A stretch of 48,163 bases of DNA, from assembly GCF_000720635.1 (NCBI RefSeq), contig NZ_JOCF01000066.1, positions 1-48,163 of the forward strand. Reading direction: 5' to 3'. This DNA is from Streptomyces sp. NRRL WC-3742. GTDB taxonomy: Bacteria > Actinomycetota > Actinomycetes > Streptomycetales > Streptomycetaceae. Position 1 is the first letter of the stretch. Every line of letters starts with the position of its first letter. Of this stretch, positions 15,102-24,700 are shown piece after piece. Made by a program: the position numbers and the translations under genes. The notes beneath the pieces were generated by a model. It had not been told where the DNA came from, did no database searches, and saw nothing but the letters and a program-made list of their open reading frames with translations.

Positions 15102-16349
15102 TCAGCGGAAGCTGGCGAGGACGGGGCCGTCGGGGCGGACGGTGATGCTGTAGGCGCAGCCCTGCGGGGGTGAGTGGAGTGTCAACGGGCCGAGCGGCAG
15201 GAGGAGTTCGAGCAGGGCGGTGGTCTCGCGCAGGGCGAACTGGGTGCCGAGGCAGGCGCGGGCGCCGAGGCCGAAGGGGAGGTAGGCGCCGACGGGGAGG
15301 CGGCCGGGGGTGGTGAAGCGGGACGGGTCGAAGTGTTCGGGGTCGGGCCACAGGTCCGGGTCGCGGTGGGTGAGGAAGGGGCAGACCAGGACGTCGGTGC
15401 CGGCGGCGATGTGGTGGCCTTCGACGGTGTCGTCGCGGACGGCGTGCCGGGGGAGCAGCCAGGCGGGCGGGTAGAGCCGCAGGGTCTCGCTGACGAGCGC
15501 GGCCGGGTCGGCGTTGCGGGTGGCGGGGTCGCGGTCGAGCAGCAGGTGGAGCCAGGTCAGGGTGGTGGCGGTGGTCTCGTGGCCGGCGACGAGGAGGGTG
15601 ACGAGTTCGTCGCGGATCAACCGGTCGGTGTACTCGGGGTGTTGGGCCGAGGCGTCGAGGAGGACGTGCAGCACGCCGGGCTCGGAGGCGGTCGAGGAGG
15701 AACGGGCGGTGGAGATCGCGGCCTGGGCGACGGCGTCGATGCGCGCGAGGTCGGCCTCGACCGTCCGCCGGGCCTCGTCGACGGAGCCGGGCAGGGTGGG
15801 CATGGCGGCCACCACCCGTTCCACGGAGCGCAGTTCGGCGTCCGTGTGGTCGTCCAGCGGCAGCCCGGTGAGCGCCCGCCAGACGGTGTCGAGGGCGAAG
15901 CGGCGCATCTCCTCGCCGACGTCGAAGGTCTCGCCGGTGCGGCGGTAGCCCTCCCACCGGGAGGCGGTGCGGCGGGCGGCGGCGGCGATCCGCTGCTCGT
16001 AGCGGCGCATGCCCGTACCGGTGAACTGGGACTGCAACAGCCGCCGTTGGCGCTTCCAGGCGTCGCCGGTGGCGGAGAGGACGCCGTCGCCGACGAGCAT
16101 CCGGGCGCGGTGGGAGCGCTTGACGTACGTGTCGGGGTGGCGGGCCAGCACGTGCTGGACGGCGGCCGGGTCGGTGACCAGGACGGTCGGGACGGGGCCG
16201 AGCCGGAAGGCGGCGAGGCCCCCGACGCTCCGCCGGGCCCGGGCGAGCAGGTCGACGAGTTCGGCCTCCTCGGTGCGCCACTGCTCGACGGCCTCGGAGG
16301 CCAGTTCCGGAACGGCGGGGAGGGACCGGGGCTGTGAGGTCGAAGTCAC
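15102..16349 (-). CDS. Cytochrome P450
   Basis: A 415-residue heme monooxygenase, probably soluble. Motifs in order: I-helix VAGHETTATTL (oxygen activation Thr), K-helix ETLR (ExxR), the PERF-like region FDPSRF, and the heme ligand loop FGLGARACLG with Cys366. GTG 16349 is chosen because AGGAG lies 6 nt upstream; the frame runs 28 codons further. The K-helix surroundings (LRLYPPAWLLPRHA) are more like fatty-acid or steroid type class P450s than the CYP107-like enzymes usual in antibiotic clusters. It is 5.4 kb from the PKS-NRPS gene, separated by a protease and a regulator and on the opposite strand, so a tailoring role is possible but not supported. No ferredoxin gene is adjacent. Confidence 0.92.
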   Translation of the reverse strand: MTSTSQPRSLPAVPELASEAVEQWRTEEAELVDLLARARRSVGGLAAFRLGPVPTVLVTDPAAVQHVLARHPDTYVKRSHRARMLVGDGVLSATGDAWKRQRRLLQSQFTGTGMRRYEQRIAAAARRTASRWEGYRRTGETFDVGEEMRRFALDTVWRALTGLPLDDHTDAELRSVERVVAAMPTLPGSVDEARRTVEADLARIDAVAQAAISTARSSSTASEPGVLHVLLDASAQHPEYTDRLIRDELVTLLVAGHETTATTLTWLHLLLDRDPATRNADPAALVSETLRLYPPAWLLPRHAVRDDTVEGHHIAAGTDVLVCPFLTHRDPDLWPDPEHFDPSRFTTPGRLPVGAYLPFGLGARACLGTQFALRETTALLELLLPLGPLTLHSPPQGCAYSITVRPDGPVLASFR

Positions 16350-16408
16350 CAGGGGCTCCTGAACGCGGTCGGGGCTGGGCCGTACCGACAGTACCGAGAA
16401 CGCAGGCG

Positions 16409-16449
16409 GCTGCGCCGCGATCCGTCCCCTCAACGGATCGCGGCGCAGC
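16409..16449. terminator. Strong 17-bp hairpin downstream of the protease gene
   Basis: Perfect stem from 16409-16425 and 16433-16449 (core CTGCGCCGCGATCCGT) with a 7-nt loop. It begins 47 bp after the stop of the protease gene (minus strand) and precedes the P450 gene on the same strand, so it should stop read-through between them. No T-tract follows. Confidence 0.85.
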
Positions 16450-16495
16450 GGCTTTCAGGAGAGACGAGAACCTGTCAGGGTCTCAGGGGAGACCG

Positions 16496-19400
16496 TCAGA
16501 TCGCCTCCCACAGGGCGGGGACGATCGGCGGCTCCCAGCCGACCTGCGCGGTGTGGCCCTGGATGCAGCGGTAGCTGACCCCGTTGTAGGTCACGATGTC
16601 CCCGGCGTTGTACGTGGTGCCGGGCGTCCAGGTGCCGCCGGGGTTGCCCGGCCCGCTGACGGTCAGCGTGAAGCTGGTCGTGTGGGTCGCGGAGCCGGCG
16701 CCGGTGACGGTGATGTTGTAGGTGCCGGCGGCGGTGGAGCTCGCGGTGCTGATGTTCAGCGTGGACGAGCCGCCGGACTGGACGGAGGTCGGGCTGAGCG
16801 AGACCGTCACGCCGGCGGGGGCGCCGGAGGCCGAGAGGTTGACGGTCTGGGCGGAGCCGGAGGTGGTGGCGGTGGAGACCGTCGCGCTGGTGGAGTCACC
16901 GGGCTTGACGGTGGCGCTGTTCGGGTTCACCGAGAGGGAGAAGTCGTTGGTGGGCACGGTGCCGCCGACGGAGGTCTTCCAGATGGTGTACGCCACGCCG
17001 TTGGCGCTGCGGCCGAGCGGGGTCGGGTCGACGTTGCTCGTGGTGTCGCAGGACTGGTGGTAGCAGGAGTCGTAGGACTGGCCGGCCTGGCCGCCCCACT
17101 TGGCCGCCTGGGACGAGGACTTGGTGGCGCTGGCACCGGCCGCGTACCCCGAGGTCGGGATGCCGGCCTGCTGGAAGGAGTAGTCGTCGGAGCGGCCGAC
17201 GCCCTCGACGTTCTCCTCCGGCTGGATGTTCAGCGAGTCCCAGTACGCCTTCATCGGCGCGGAGGCACTGGAGTTGAGGTTGTTGACGAAGTAGCCGGCG
17301 TTGGGCGAGCCGACCATGTCGAAGTTGTAGTAGCCCTTGATCGCGGCGCGCTGGGTGGAGCTCAGCTGGCCGACGTAGTAGTTCGAGCCCTGCAGGCCCT
17401 GCTCCTCGCCGGTCCACCAGGCGAAGCGCACGTGGCGGCTCATGGTCGGGTTCTGCTGGGCGAGCGTGAGCGCGTTCTCGAGCAGGGTGGCCGAGCCGGA
17501 GCCGTTGTCGTTGATGCCGGGGCCGGCCGAGACGCTGTCCAGGTGGGCGCCGAACATGGTGACCTGGTCGGACGGGCCGCCGGGCCAGTCGGCGATCAGG
17601 TTGTTGGAGCGGTAGGTGCAGGAGGTGCAGGTCTGCTCGGCGACGGTGTAGCCGGCCGCCTGGAGCTTGGCCTTGATGAAGGCGACGGACTGGGTGTGCC
17701 CGCCGGTACCGGCCTGGCGGGTGCCGCCGTTCTGGTTGGCGATCGAGTTCAGCTGGCTGAGGTCGGCCTGGATCTTGCCGACGTCGATGGTGGGCGGGGT
17801 GCCCGGGTTGGGCCCGCCGCCGCCGACCGTCAGGCTGTACTGGGCGGTGTGGGTGGCCGCGCCCTCGGTGCCGGTGACGGTGACGGTGTAGGTGCCCGCG
17901 GGGGCCGAGTTGGAGGCGGACAGGGTCAGCGTGGCGGAGGAGCCGGCCTGCACCGAGCCCGGCGAGACGGTCGCGGTCACGCCGGTCGGGGCGCCGGTGG
18001 CCTTGAGGCTGACGCTCTGGGCGGTGCCCGAGGTCACCGCGGTGGAGATGGTCGCGGTGGTCGAGGCGCCGGGCTGGACGGTGCCGGAGGCCGGGTTGAG
18101 GTTGAGCGAGAAGTCGTTCTGGCCGCCGGTCGGCGTGCAGCTCGGGTCGCCGCTCTGCGCCGGGACGCTGACCGCGTCCCAGGCCGACTTGGTGGCCTTC
18201 CAGTACTCGCAGGTCGGGTCGAGGTTCTTGGCGGCGGTCAGTGTGGCGGTGCGGTAGCGCTTGTAGGTCATGCCGCTGGTCTTGAGCAGCATGCCGCCGT
18301 ACCAGACCTGGCCGGCCTGCTTCATGCCGATGCCGGTGACCGAGGAGTTGTTGCAGGTCGGGCTGCTGGGCGAGCCGTTGGTGCCGCTGGAGCCCTTGGA
18401 GAGCAGGTAGAACCAGTGGTTCAGGGGGCCGGCCGCGGCGTGGACCTCGGTGCTCGGGATGGAGGAGGAGTAGCAGTTCGGGTCGTTGTTGACCAGGGAG
18501 GGCTGGTACAGGTTGCGGATGGGGCCGCTGCCGACCAGGTTGATCAGTCGGCCGACCTGGTAGTCCGGGTAGTCGTACTGCTGGGGCTCGTTGTTGTACT
18601 CCTTGGTGAGTGCGCCGAAGATGTCGCCGGTGCCCTCGCCGAGGCCGTTCTCGTTGTTGGCGCCGCCCGGGGTGAACTGGTCGATGCCGTGGCCGAACTC
18701 GTGGCCGACGACGTCCTGGGAGGCGATCCAGTCGCCGGACTGGCTGTGGCCGATGGAGACGGAGCTGCCGTCCCAGTAGGCGTTGACGTCGCTCAGGCCG
18801 ACCTTGATCGGCCAGCTGCCGCCGTTGCCGTCGTGGCCGTTGCGGCCGAGCCAGTCGCGGAGCATGTCCCATTCCTTCTGGGCCGCCCACATGGCGTCGC
18901 CGCAGCCGGTCTCCTTGCTGGAGCCGCTGCCGTTGCCCCAGGAGTCGGAGGACTTCCGGAAGACCTGGCCGGTGCTGTAGTCGGAACAGCTCAGGCCGGG
19001 CCGGCTCGGGTCGCTCAGCGAGTACGAGCCGCCGGAGCCCGAGGTGCTGATGGTCATCGGGCCGGGGCCGTTCCACTTGCTGTTGACGGTGCCGGCCTCG
19101 ACGTCGTCGTAGGTGTCGACGACCTCGCCGGTGGTGGCGTCGACGAAGACGTGCAGGCTGCTCGGCGCGGTCTCGGTGCGGCCCTTGAGCACGGTCTCCC
19201 AGGCGAGCGTGCCGGTGCCGTCCTTGACGCGCACGACCAGGCGGCGCTGGGCCACCGAGTCGACGGTGGCCAGGCGGGTGCGCGCCGTCCTCTCCGCGGC
19301 GGCGGCGCTGATCTTCGGGGTGGTCGAGCCGCCGACCGGGCCGGGGGCGGCGTTCTGCGAACCGCGCACCTTGCCCTGGCTGTCGGCCAGCACGACCGCG

Positions 19401-19702
19401 TCGCCGCCGACGACCGGCAGGCCGTGGTAGCTGCGCTCGTAGGAGACGGAGTACAGGCCGCCGAGCCAGGGGGTGACGGCGCGGCGCTCGTACGTCTCGC
19501 CCGGGCCCTTGGCCAGCGAGTCGGCCCCGGCCGCGGCGGCCGCGTCGGCGGCGTTCACGGCGAGGGCGAGCGCGCTCGGCGGGGCGGGCGTGGGTGTGGG
19601 CGCGGCGGTGGCCGGCCCTGCGGTGCCGGCGATCGCGCCGACCAGGAGAGTCAAGGTGGTGGCTGTGGTGAGCAACCGCCTTGTGGAAACTCTGCGTTGC
19701 AT
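16496..19702 (-). CDS. Secreted bifunctional M4 metalloprotease - M28 aminopeptidase with CBM5/12
   Basis: A 1,068-residue exported enzyme. Sec signal peptide at 1-33 (ends PATAA); FTP/PepSY-type propeptide to about 190; M4 thermolysin-like domain with zinc motif HEFGH (334-338) and third ligand in GEGTGD (E356); an Ig-like domain (about 528-625, [10 protein letters not shown]); an M28 zinc aminopeptidase domain with GAHLDS (H720), GINDNGSG and WWTGEEQG; a second Ig-like domain (from about 918); and a C-terminal CBM5/12-type chitin-binding module ([18 protein letters not shown] residues). M4 cuts internally and M28 trims N-termini, so the chain could degrade protein to amino acids on a chitin-like surface. 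ATG 19702 has GGAG 5 nt upstream. Both catalytic sites look intact. Confidence 0.93.
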   Translation of the reverse strand: MQRRVSTRRLLTTATTLTLLVGAIAGTAGPATAAPTPTPAPPSALALAVNAADAAAAAGADSLAKGPGETYERRAVTPWLGGLYSVSYERSYHGLPVVGGDAVVLADSQGKVRGSQNAAPGPVGGSTTPKISAAAAERTARTRLATVDSVAQRRLVVRVKDGTGTLAWETVLKGRTETAPSSLHVFVDATTGEVVDTYDDVEAGTVNSKWNGPGPMTISTSGSGGSYSLSDPSRPGLSCSDYSTGQVFRKSSDSWGNGSGSSKETGCGDAMWAAQKEWDMLRDWLGRNGHDGNGGSWPIKVGLSDVNAYWDGSSVSIGHSQSGDWIASQDVVGHEFGHGIDQFTPGGANNENGLGEGTGDIFGALTKEYNNEPQQYDYPDYQVGRLINLVGSGPIRNLYQPSLVNNDPNCYSSSIPSTEVHAAAGPLNHWFYLLSKGSSGTNGSPSSPTCNNSSVTGIGMKQAGQVWYGGMLLKTSGMTYKRYRTATLTAAKNLDPTCEYWKATKSAWDAVSVPAQSGDPSCTPTGGQNDFSLNLNPASGTVQPGASTTATISTAVTSGTAQSVSLKATGAPTGVTATVSPGSVQAGSSATLTLSASNSAPAGTYTVTVTGTEGAATHTAQYSLTVGGGGPNPGTPPTIDVGKIQADLSQLNSIANQNGGTRQAGTGGHTQSVAFIKAKLQAAGYTVAEQTCTSCTYRSNNLIADWPGGPSDQVTMFGAHLDSVSAGPGINDNGSGSATLLENALTLAQQNPTMSRHVRFAWWTGEEQGLQGSNYYVGQLSSTQRAAIKGYYNFDMVGSPNAGYFVNNLNSSASAPMKAYWDSLNIQPEENVEGVGRSDDYSFQQAGIPTSGYAAGASATKSSSQAAKWGGQAGQSYDSCYHQSCDTTSNVDPTPLGRSANGVAYTIWKTSVGGTVPTNDFSLSVNPNSATVKPGDSTSATVSTATTSGSAQTVNLSASGAPAGVTVSLSPTSVQSGGSSTLNISTASSTAAGTYNITVTGAGSATHTTSFTLTVSGPGNPGGTWTPGTTYNAGDIVTYNGVSYRCIQGHTAQVGWEPPIVPALWEAI

Positions 19703-19812
19703 CGAGGCTCCTCGAACGTGGGGGTCCTCGACCGCGGACGGCATGGCTGGGGGCTCGCCGCAAGGCCGTGTCTGGGGACGGCCGTGCGGGCCGTCCGCGC
19801 TCGGGTGCCCGA

Positions 19813-19841
19813 ACCCTCACATGGCGTCATGCTCCGGTCAA
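19813..19841 (-). promoter_or_regulatory. Candidate housekeeping promoter of the protease gene
   Basis: On the minus strand TTGACC, 17 nt, then GAGGGT, close to the streptomycete housekeeping pattern TTGACN-N17/18-TAGRGT. The leader to the protease ATG would be about 100 nt. A TTGACG further upstream (minus strand, near 19878-19883) is an alternative -35. Confidence 0.45.
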
Positions 19842-19901
19842 TGGCTGGTGCGCGTGATGCATAGGGTTGGCAAATTCCGTCAAGCTGGGCTTATTCCCGA
19901 G

Positions 19902-19935
19902 TGGTTGAGACCACCAGGGCAACTGGTCGAGACCA
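19902..19935. promoter_or_regulatory. Two tandem operator-like palindromes
   Basis: TGGTTGAGACCA at 19902-19913 and TGGTCGAGACCA at 19924-19935, each with TGGT/ACCA arms, 22 bp apart (about two helical turns). They lie just upstream of the regulator gene and about 60 bp upstream of the candidate protease promoter, so one regulator could control both directions. Confidence 0.6.
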
Positions 19936-20012
19936 CCTGATGTACGGATCGATCGCCATCCAGTACCGTCTCGCTCGTGGAACCGGGGGGACGACGCGAC
20001 CGGGGAGGCAGC

Positions 20013-21434
20013 GTGCACCGCAACCTGGTGGGCTCCGACGATCGGGCGACGCACCGCCCCGGCGGCCAGGAGACGGGCGCCTGGCGCGAGTTCGGCGCTC
20101 TGCTGCGGCACTGGCGGCGCAGGGCCGGACTGACCCAGGCGCAACTGGGCGCCGGGATCGGCTACGACCACACCGCCGTCAGCAAGATCGAGCACGGCGC
20201 CCGCAGGGTCACCCCCAGGATCGCCGATCGGATCGACCAACTCCTCGGAGCCGACGGCGAGTTGCGCGAGGCGTGCCTGCGGGCCGAGAGCGCCGTGCTG
20301 CCCGCCCTCGACCCCTTCGCCCCCGGTCTGCTGCGCCCGCCGCTGCCCTCGCACCTCTCCCTCGTCCCGGCTCCGGCCCCCGCGCTCCTGCCGCCGCGGC
20401 GGCTGCCGGACTACGGGCTGCTCTGCCCGCTGCACGACGCCGAGGGCTGCGACGTCCCCGAGGAGAGGGAACTGGCCGCCCTGCACCTCGAGTTCTGCGA
20501 CGCCGACCCCACCGCCGCGCCGCCGCTGGACGCCGCCACCGCGCACGCCCTGGCCGCGCTGCTCGCCGCCCACCTGCGCGCCGGCGAGTCCGGCCACCGC
20601 ACGGCCCTGGCCGTCGCCGTCGAGCGCACCCTGCGGGCCGTCCTCGCCCGGCTCGCCGTCGCACCCGCCGCGCAGCGCCGTCCGCTGGCCCGGTTGGCCG
20701 CCGAACACGCGCACGCGGCGGGGGCGTTGAGGATGCAGGACGGCAAGGGCGCCACCGCGATGGCCTGCTTCGACCGGGCGCTGACCTGGGCGAGGCTCGC
20801 CGAGGACGAGGCCACGCTGGTCGGCACGCTCAGCGACCTCAGCACCCTGGCCCGGCTCGACGACGATCCGGGCGTCGCCCTCGGCTACGCCGGCGAGATC
20901 GAGCGGGCCGCGCCCGGGCGGCACTGGGCGAGCGCGATGGGCGGCATCGGCCGGGCCCGCGCCCTCGCCCTGACCGGCGACGTGCGGGGCACCGTCCGGG
21001 AGATCGACCGGGCCCGGGCGCACGTGGAGCACATCGGCGCCCGGGACGAGGCGGACGCGCCCTGGCTGACCATCGCCTCGATGCGGCTGCGGGTCGAGTC
21101 CGCCGCGGCCGCCGCCCTGCGCGACCTCGCCGCGGAGGTGGACGACCCCCGGCTGGCCCGCCGGGCCCTGGCCGCCGCCGGGACGGCCCTGGGGCTGCTC
21201 GGTCCGGCCCAACTCCCCGCCAGCCGCCTCCTCTTCAACGTCCGCATCGCCGACTGCCACGTCTGCGCCCACGACCCGCAGACGGCCGTGGAGCTGCTCG
21301 GCCCCACCCTGGAGGCCGGCCCGGGCGGCCCGCTGCCCGCGCTCGTCGGGTACGAGCTGCGCGGGCTGCGCGCCCGACTGGCCGTGCACCGGCCGCAGGT
21401 GGCGCGGCGCCTGGGGGAGCTCGCGGGGTTGTGA
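20013..21434 (+). CDS. XRE-family HTH regulator with TPR-like C-terminal region
   Basis: A 473-residue DNA-binding protein. The N-terminal Cro/C1-type HTH spans about residues 20-80: FGALLRHWRRRAGLTQAQLG, GYDHTAVSKIEHG and a following helix. The remainder is Ala/Leu-rich and helical with TPR-like patterns (ATAMACFDRALTWARLAEDEA; ALALTGDVRGTVREIDRA), as in actinobacterial XRE-TPR regulators. GTG 20013 has GGGGAGG 4 nt upstream; GTG 19977 is possible, also as a leaderless start. It is divergent from the protease gene and immediately upstream of, and codirectional with, the PKS-NRPS operon (328-bp gap), so it is the obvious candidate cluster-situated regulator; that role is inference. Confidence 0.85.
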   Translation: MHRNLVGSDDRATHRPGGQETGAWREFGALLRHWRRRAGLTQAQLGAGIGYDHTAVSKIEHGARRVTPRIADRIDQLLGADGELREACLRAESAVLPALDPFAPGLLRPPLPSHLSLVPAPAPALLPPRRLPDYGLLCPLHDAEGCDVPEERELAALHLEFCDADPTAAPPLDAATAHALAALLAAHLRAGESGHRTALAVAVERTLRAVLARLAVAPAAQRRPLARLAAEHAHAAGALRMQDGKGATAMACFDRALTWARLAEDEATLVGTLSDLSTLARLDDDPGVALGYAGEIERAAPGRHWASAMGGIGRARALALTGDVRGTVREIDRARAHVEHIGARDEADAPWLTIASMRLRVESAAAAALRDLAAEVDDPRLARRALAAAGTALGLLGPAQLPASRLLFNVRIADCHVCAHDPQTAVELLGPTLEAGPGGPLPALVGYELRGLRARLAVHRPQVARRLGELAGL

Positions 21435-21762
21435 GGGGCGCGGGCCGGACGGGAATTCCCTGCCGGATTGCCGAGCGCGCCCCTTTCACTCCGGCGTTTC
21501 GTCAACTTCGTGCGCATACCTTGCGTCGATCGGGTCAATTGTGGCGTTAACACGTCGAATGACTGACCAGGACTCAACATCCGGCTAGAGTCTCTGATCG
21601 TTTACAGTCGATCCCAGTCGTCAATTCAGTGTTCGTAGTCGGAACTTTTGGTCGGAATATTCATTCTTGTACCCGGGTATTCACTTCTGCGTCGCCCCCG
21701 GGCACCCCCGCCGACCGCCGAGCCGAGCGGGCCGCCCCGCTCACCACCCTCCGGAATGGACC
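21435..21762. other. Promoter and long leader of the PKS-NRPS operon
   Basis: 328 bp with a markedly AT-richer core (about 21480-21670) than the flanks. It holds a good promoter at 21563-21591 and then about 165 nt of untranslated leader. Within the leader GTCGGAA occurs at 21638 and 21651, and CAGTCG at 21605 and 21615. No gene was recognised. Confidence 0.6.
21563..21591 (+). promoter_or_regulatory. Predicted housekeeping-type promoter of the PKS-NRPS operon
   Basis: CTGACC at 21563-21568, a 17-nt spacer, and TAGAGT at 21586-21591, matching the streptomycete vegetative -10 pattern TAGRGT. A start near 21598 would give a leader of about 165 nt before ATG 21763. Confidence 0.6.
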
Positions 21763-24700
21763 ATGACCACCTCGCCCTTCGCCGTGCCCTGCGAACGGAT
21801 CGCGATCACCGGCATCGGCTGCCGCCTGCCGGGACACGCCAACGACCACCGCACCTACTGGCGCAACCTGATCGAGGGCCGGGACTGCCTCACCGACACC
21901 CCCGCCGACCGGTACAACACCGCCACCCTGGGCAGCCGCGACCGCGCCAAACCCGGCAGGCTGATCGGCGGCAGGGGCGGCTACATCGACGGCTTCGACA
22001 CCTTCGACCCCGACTTCTTCGGCATCAGCCCCCGCGAGGCCGCCCACATGGACCCGCAGCAGCGAAAGCTTCTGGAGGTCAGCTGGGAGGCCCTGGAGGA
22101 CGGTGGAATGCGGCCCGGGGAACTGGCCGGGCGCGAAGTCGGCGTCTACATGGGCGCGTTCACCCTCGACTGGAAGATCCTCCAGTTCGCCGACCTGGAT
22201 TTCCGCACCATCGCCGCGCACACCGCCACCGGCACCATGATGACGATGGTCTCCAACCGGATCTCGCACTGCTTCGACTTCCGCGGCCCCAGTCTCTCGA
22301 TCGACACCGCCTGCAGCTCCTCCCTCGTCGCCGTCCACCTCGCCTGCCAGAGCCTGCTGCGGGGCGAGAGCGAACTCGCCCTGGCCGGCGGCGCCCTGCT
22401 GCACATGACCCCGCAGTACACCATCGCCGAGACCAAGGGCGGATTCCTCTCCGCGGACGGCCGCTCCCGCGCCTTCGACGCCTCCGCCAACGGCTACGTC
22501 CGGGCCGAGGGCGTCGGTGTGGTCGTCCTCAAGCGCCTCTCCGACGCCCTGCGCGACGGGGACCAGGTGCACGCCGTCGTCCTCGGCACCGGCGTCAACC
22601 AGGACGGCCGCACCAACGGGATCACCGTGCCCAGCGCCGACGCCCAGGTCGCCCTGATCGAGAAGGTCTGCGCCGAGGCCGGCATCGAGCCCGGCAGCCT
22701 CCAGTACGTCGAGGCGCACGGCACCTCCACCCCCGTCGGCGACCCGATCGAGGCGGCCGCCCTCGGACGGGTCCTCGGCCGGGGCCGCCGCGCGGGGGAG
22801 CGCTGCTACGTCGGCTCCGTCAAGACCAACATCGGGCACACCGAGGCCGCCGCCGGGGTCGCCGGGCTGATCAAGACCGCGCTCGCGCTCAAGCACCGGC
22901 GCATCCCGCCGCACCTCAACCTGGAACGGCCCAACCCCGGCATCGACCTCGACGCCCTTCCCTTCGACATCCCCACCGCCGCCCTGGACTGGCCCGAGCA
23001 CACCGGTCCGGCGCGGGCCGGCGTCAACTCCTTCGGCTTCGGCGGCACCAACGCCCACGTCCTGCTGGAGGAGCCGCCCAGCCCGGCGCTCCTGAACCCC
23101 GCTGTCGGAAGGCCGGTGTGCACGGTGCTGCCGCTCAGCACCAAGGACGCCGCCGCCCTGCCCGAACTCGCCGGCGCCGTACGGCGGGAGCTCGCCGAGG
23201 GCGCCCCGCTCGCCGACCTCGGCCACACCCTCGCCCACCGCCGCCAGCACCTGCCCGAACGCCTCGCCGTCGCCTACCGGGACAGGGAGGAACTGGAGCA
23301 GGCCCTCGCCGCCTGCGAACGCGGCGAGGCCCACCCCGCCCTCGTCCAGGGCCGGGCCCGCGAGCGGCGGCAGCGCCGGCTGGCCTGGGTGTTCACCGGC
23401 ATGGGCCCCCAGTGGTGGGGCATGGGCCGGGGCCTGTACGACAGCGAACCGGTGTACCGGGAGGCCCTCGAGGCCGTGGACCGGGAGGTCCGCGACCAGG
23501 CCGGCTGGAGCCTCCTCGAGGAGATGCTCCGTGAGGAGGCCGACTCGCGGATGGCGCACACCTGGCTCGCCCAACCCGCCAACTTCGCCCTCCAGGTCGG
23601 GCTTTCGGCCCTGTGGCGCAGCCGCGGCGTGCGCCCCGACGCCGTGGTCGGGCACAGCACCGGCGAGGTGGCCGCCTTCCACGAGGCCGGGGTGTACGAC
23701 CTGCCGGACGCCGTCCGGGTGGTCCTCACCCGCAGCCGCCTCCAGCAGCGCCTCGCCGGCACCGGCGCCATGATCGCCGCCGGGCTCTCCGAGGCCGAGG
23801 CCGAGCGGCGGCTGCGCCCCTACCGGGAGCTGGTCTCGCTCGCCGCCGTCAACGGCCCCTCCTCCGTCACCCTGGCCGGGGACACCGGGGCGATCGGCGA
23901 ACTCGCCGGGCAACTCGCCGCCGAGGGCGTCTTCGTGAGGGCCCTCGAGGTCAAAGTGCCCTACCACAGCCTGCTGATGGACCCGATCCGGGAGGAACTC
24001 CTCGCGGGCCTCGCCGGGATCAAGCCGCGGCGCGCCCGGCTGCCGCTGCACCTCACCGGCCGGGAGGGCGTCGCCGCCGGGCCCGAGCTCGACGGGGCGT
24101 ACTGGTGGGACAACGTCCGCGACACCGTCCGCTTCCGGGCCGCCGTCGAGCGGATGGCGGCGGAGGGCCTCGGCGTCTTCCTGGAGATCGGCCCGCACCC
24201 CGTCCTCGGCCACGCCGTCCGGGAGAGCGTCGAGCATGCCGTGTGCCTGCCCTCGCTGCGCCGCCACGAGGACGAGCCCGCCCGCCTCACCCGCAGCCTC
24301 GCCGAACTGCACACCCTCGGCGTCGAGTTGGACTGGACGGCGCTGCACCCGGCGGGCCGGCCGGTGCCGCTGCCCGGGTACCCGTGGCGGCGCGAGCGGT
24401 ACTGGACGGAGCCGGAGGCCGTACGGCAGGTCCGCCTCGGCGAGGTCGACCACCCGTTGCTCGGCCGGCGCACCGCGAGCGCCCAGCCCACCTGGGCCAC
24501 CGACCTCGACCCCGAGCGGCTGCCCTACCTCGGCGACCACCGCATCGAGGGCCAGGCCGTCCTCCCCGCCGCCGGGTACCTCGAGATGGCCGCCCAGGCC
24601 GTGCGCGCCCTCACCGGCGGCAGCGAAGTCACGCTCGCCGACGTCGAGTTCCAGCGGGCGCTGGTCCTCTCCGAGAGCGAACCCACCCCCGTCCAGCTCG

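Larger units (their letters stand above)
19703..20012. other. Divergent control region between protease and regulator genes
   Basis: 310 bp, less GC-rich than its surroundings. It holds a candidate protease promoter (19813-19841, minus), two copies of a 12-bp imperfect palindrome (19902-19935), and a TACCGT -10-like box at 19964-19969 pointing toward the regulator; a start about 7 nt after that box would make GTG 19977 a possible leaderless start. Confidence 0.5.

Noticed and set aside
15102..16349. The P450 as the PTM tailoring enzyme
   Set aside because: It is on the other strand, 5 kb away beyond a protease and regulator, and has no shared operon; the link remains only a possibility.
16334..19864. 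A 1,176-codon plus-strand open frame opposite the protease
   Set aside because: Low-complexity Gly/Ala/Val translation with no motifs; the minus frame encodes an intact two-domain protease.
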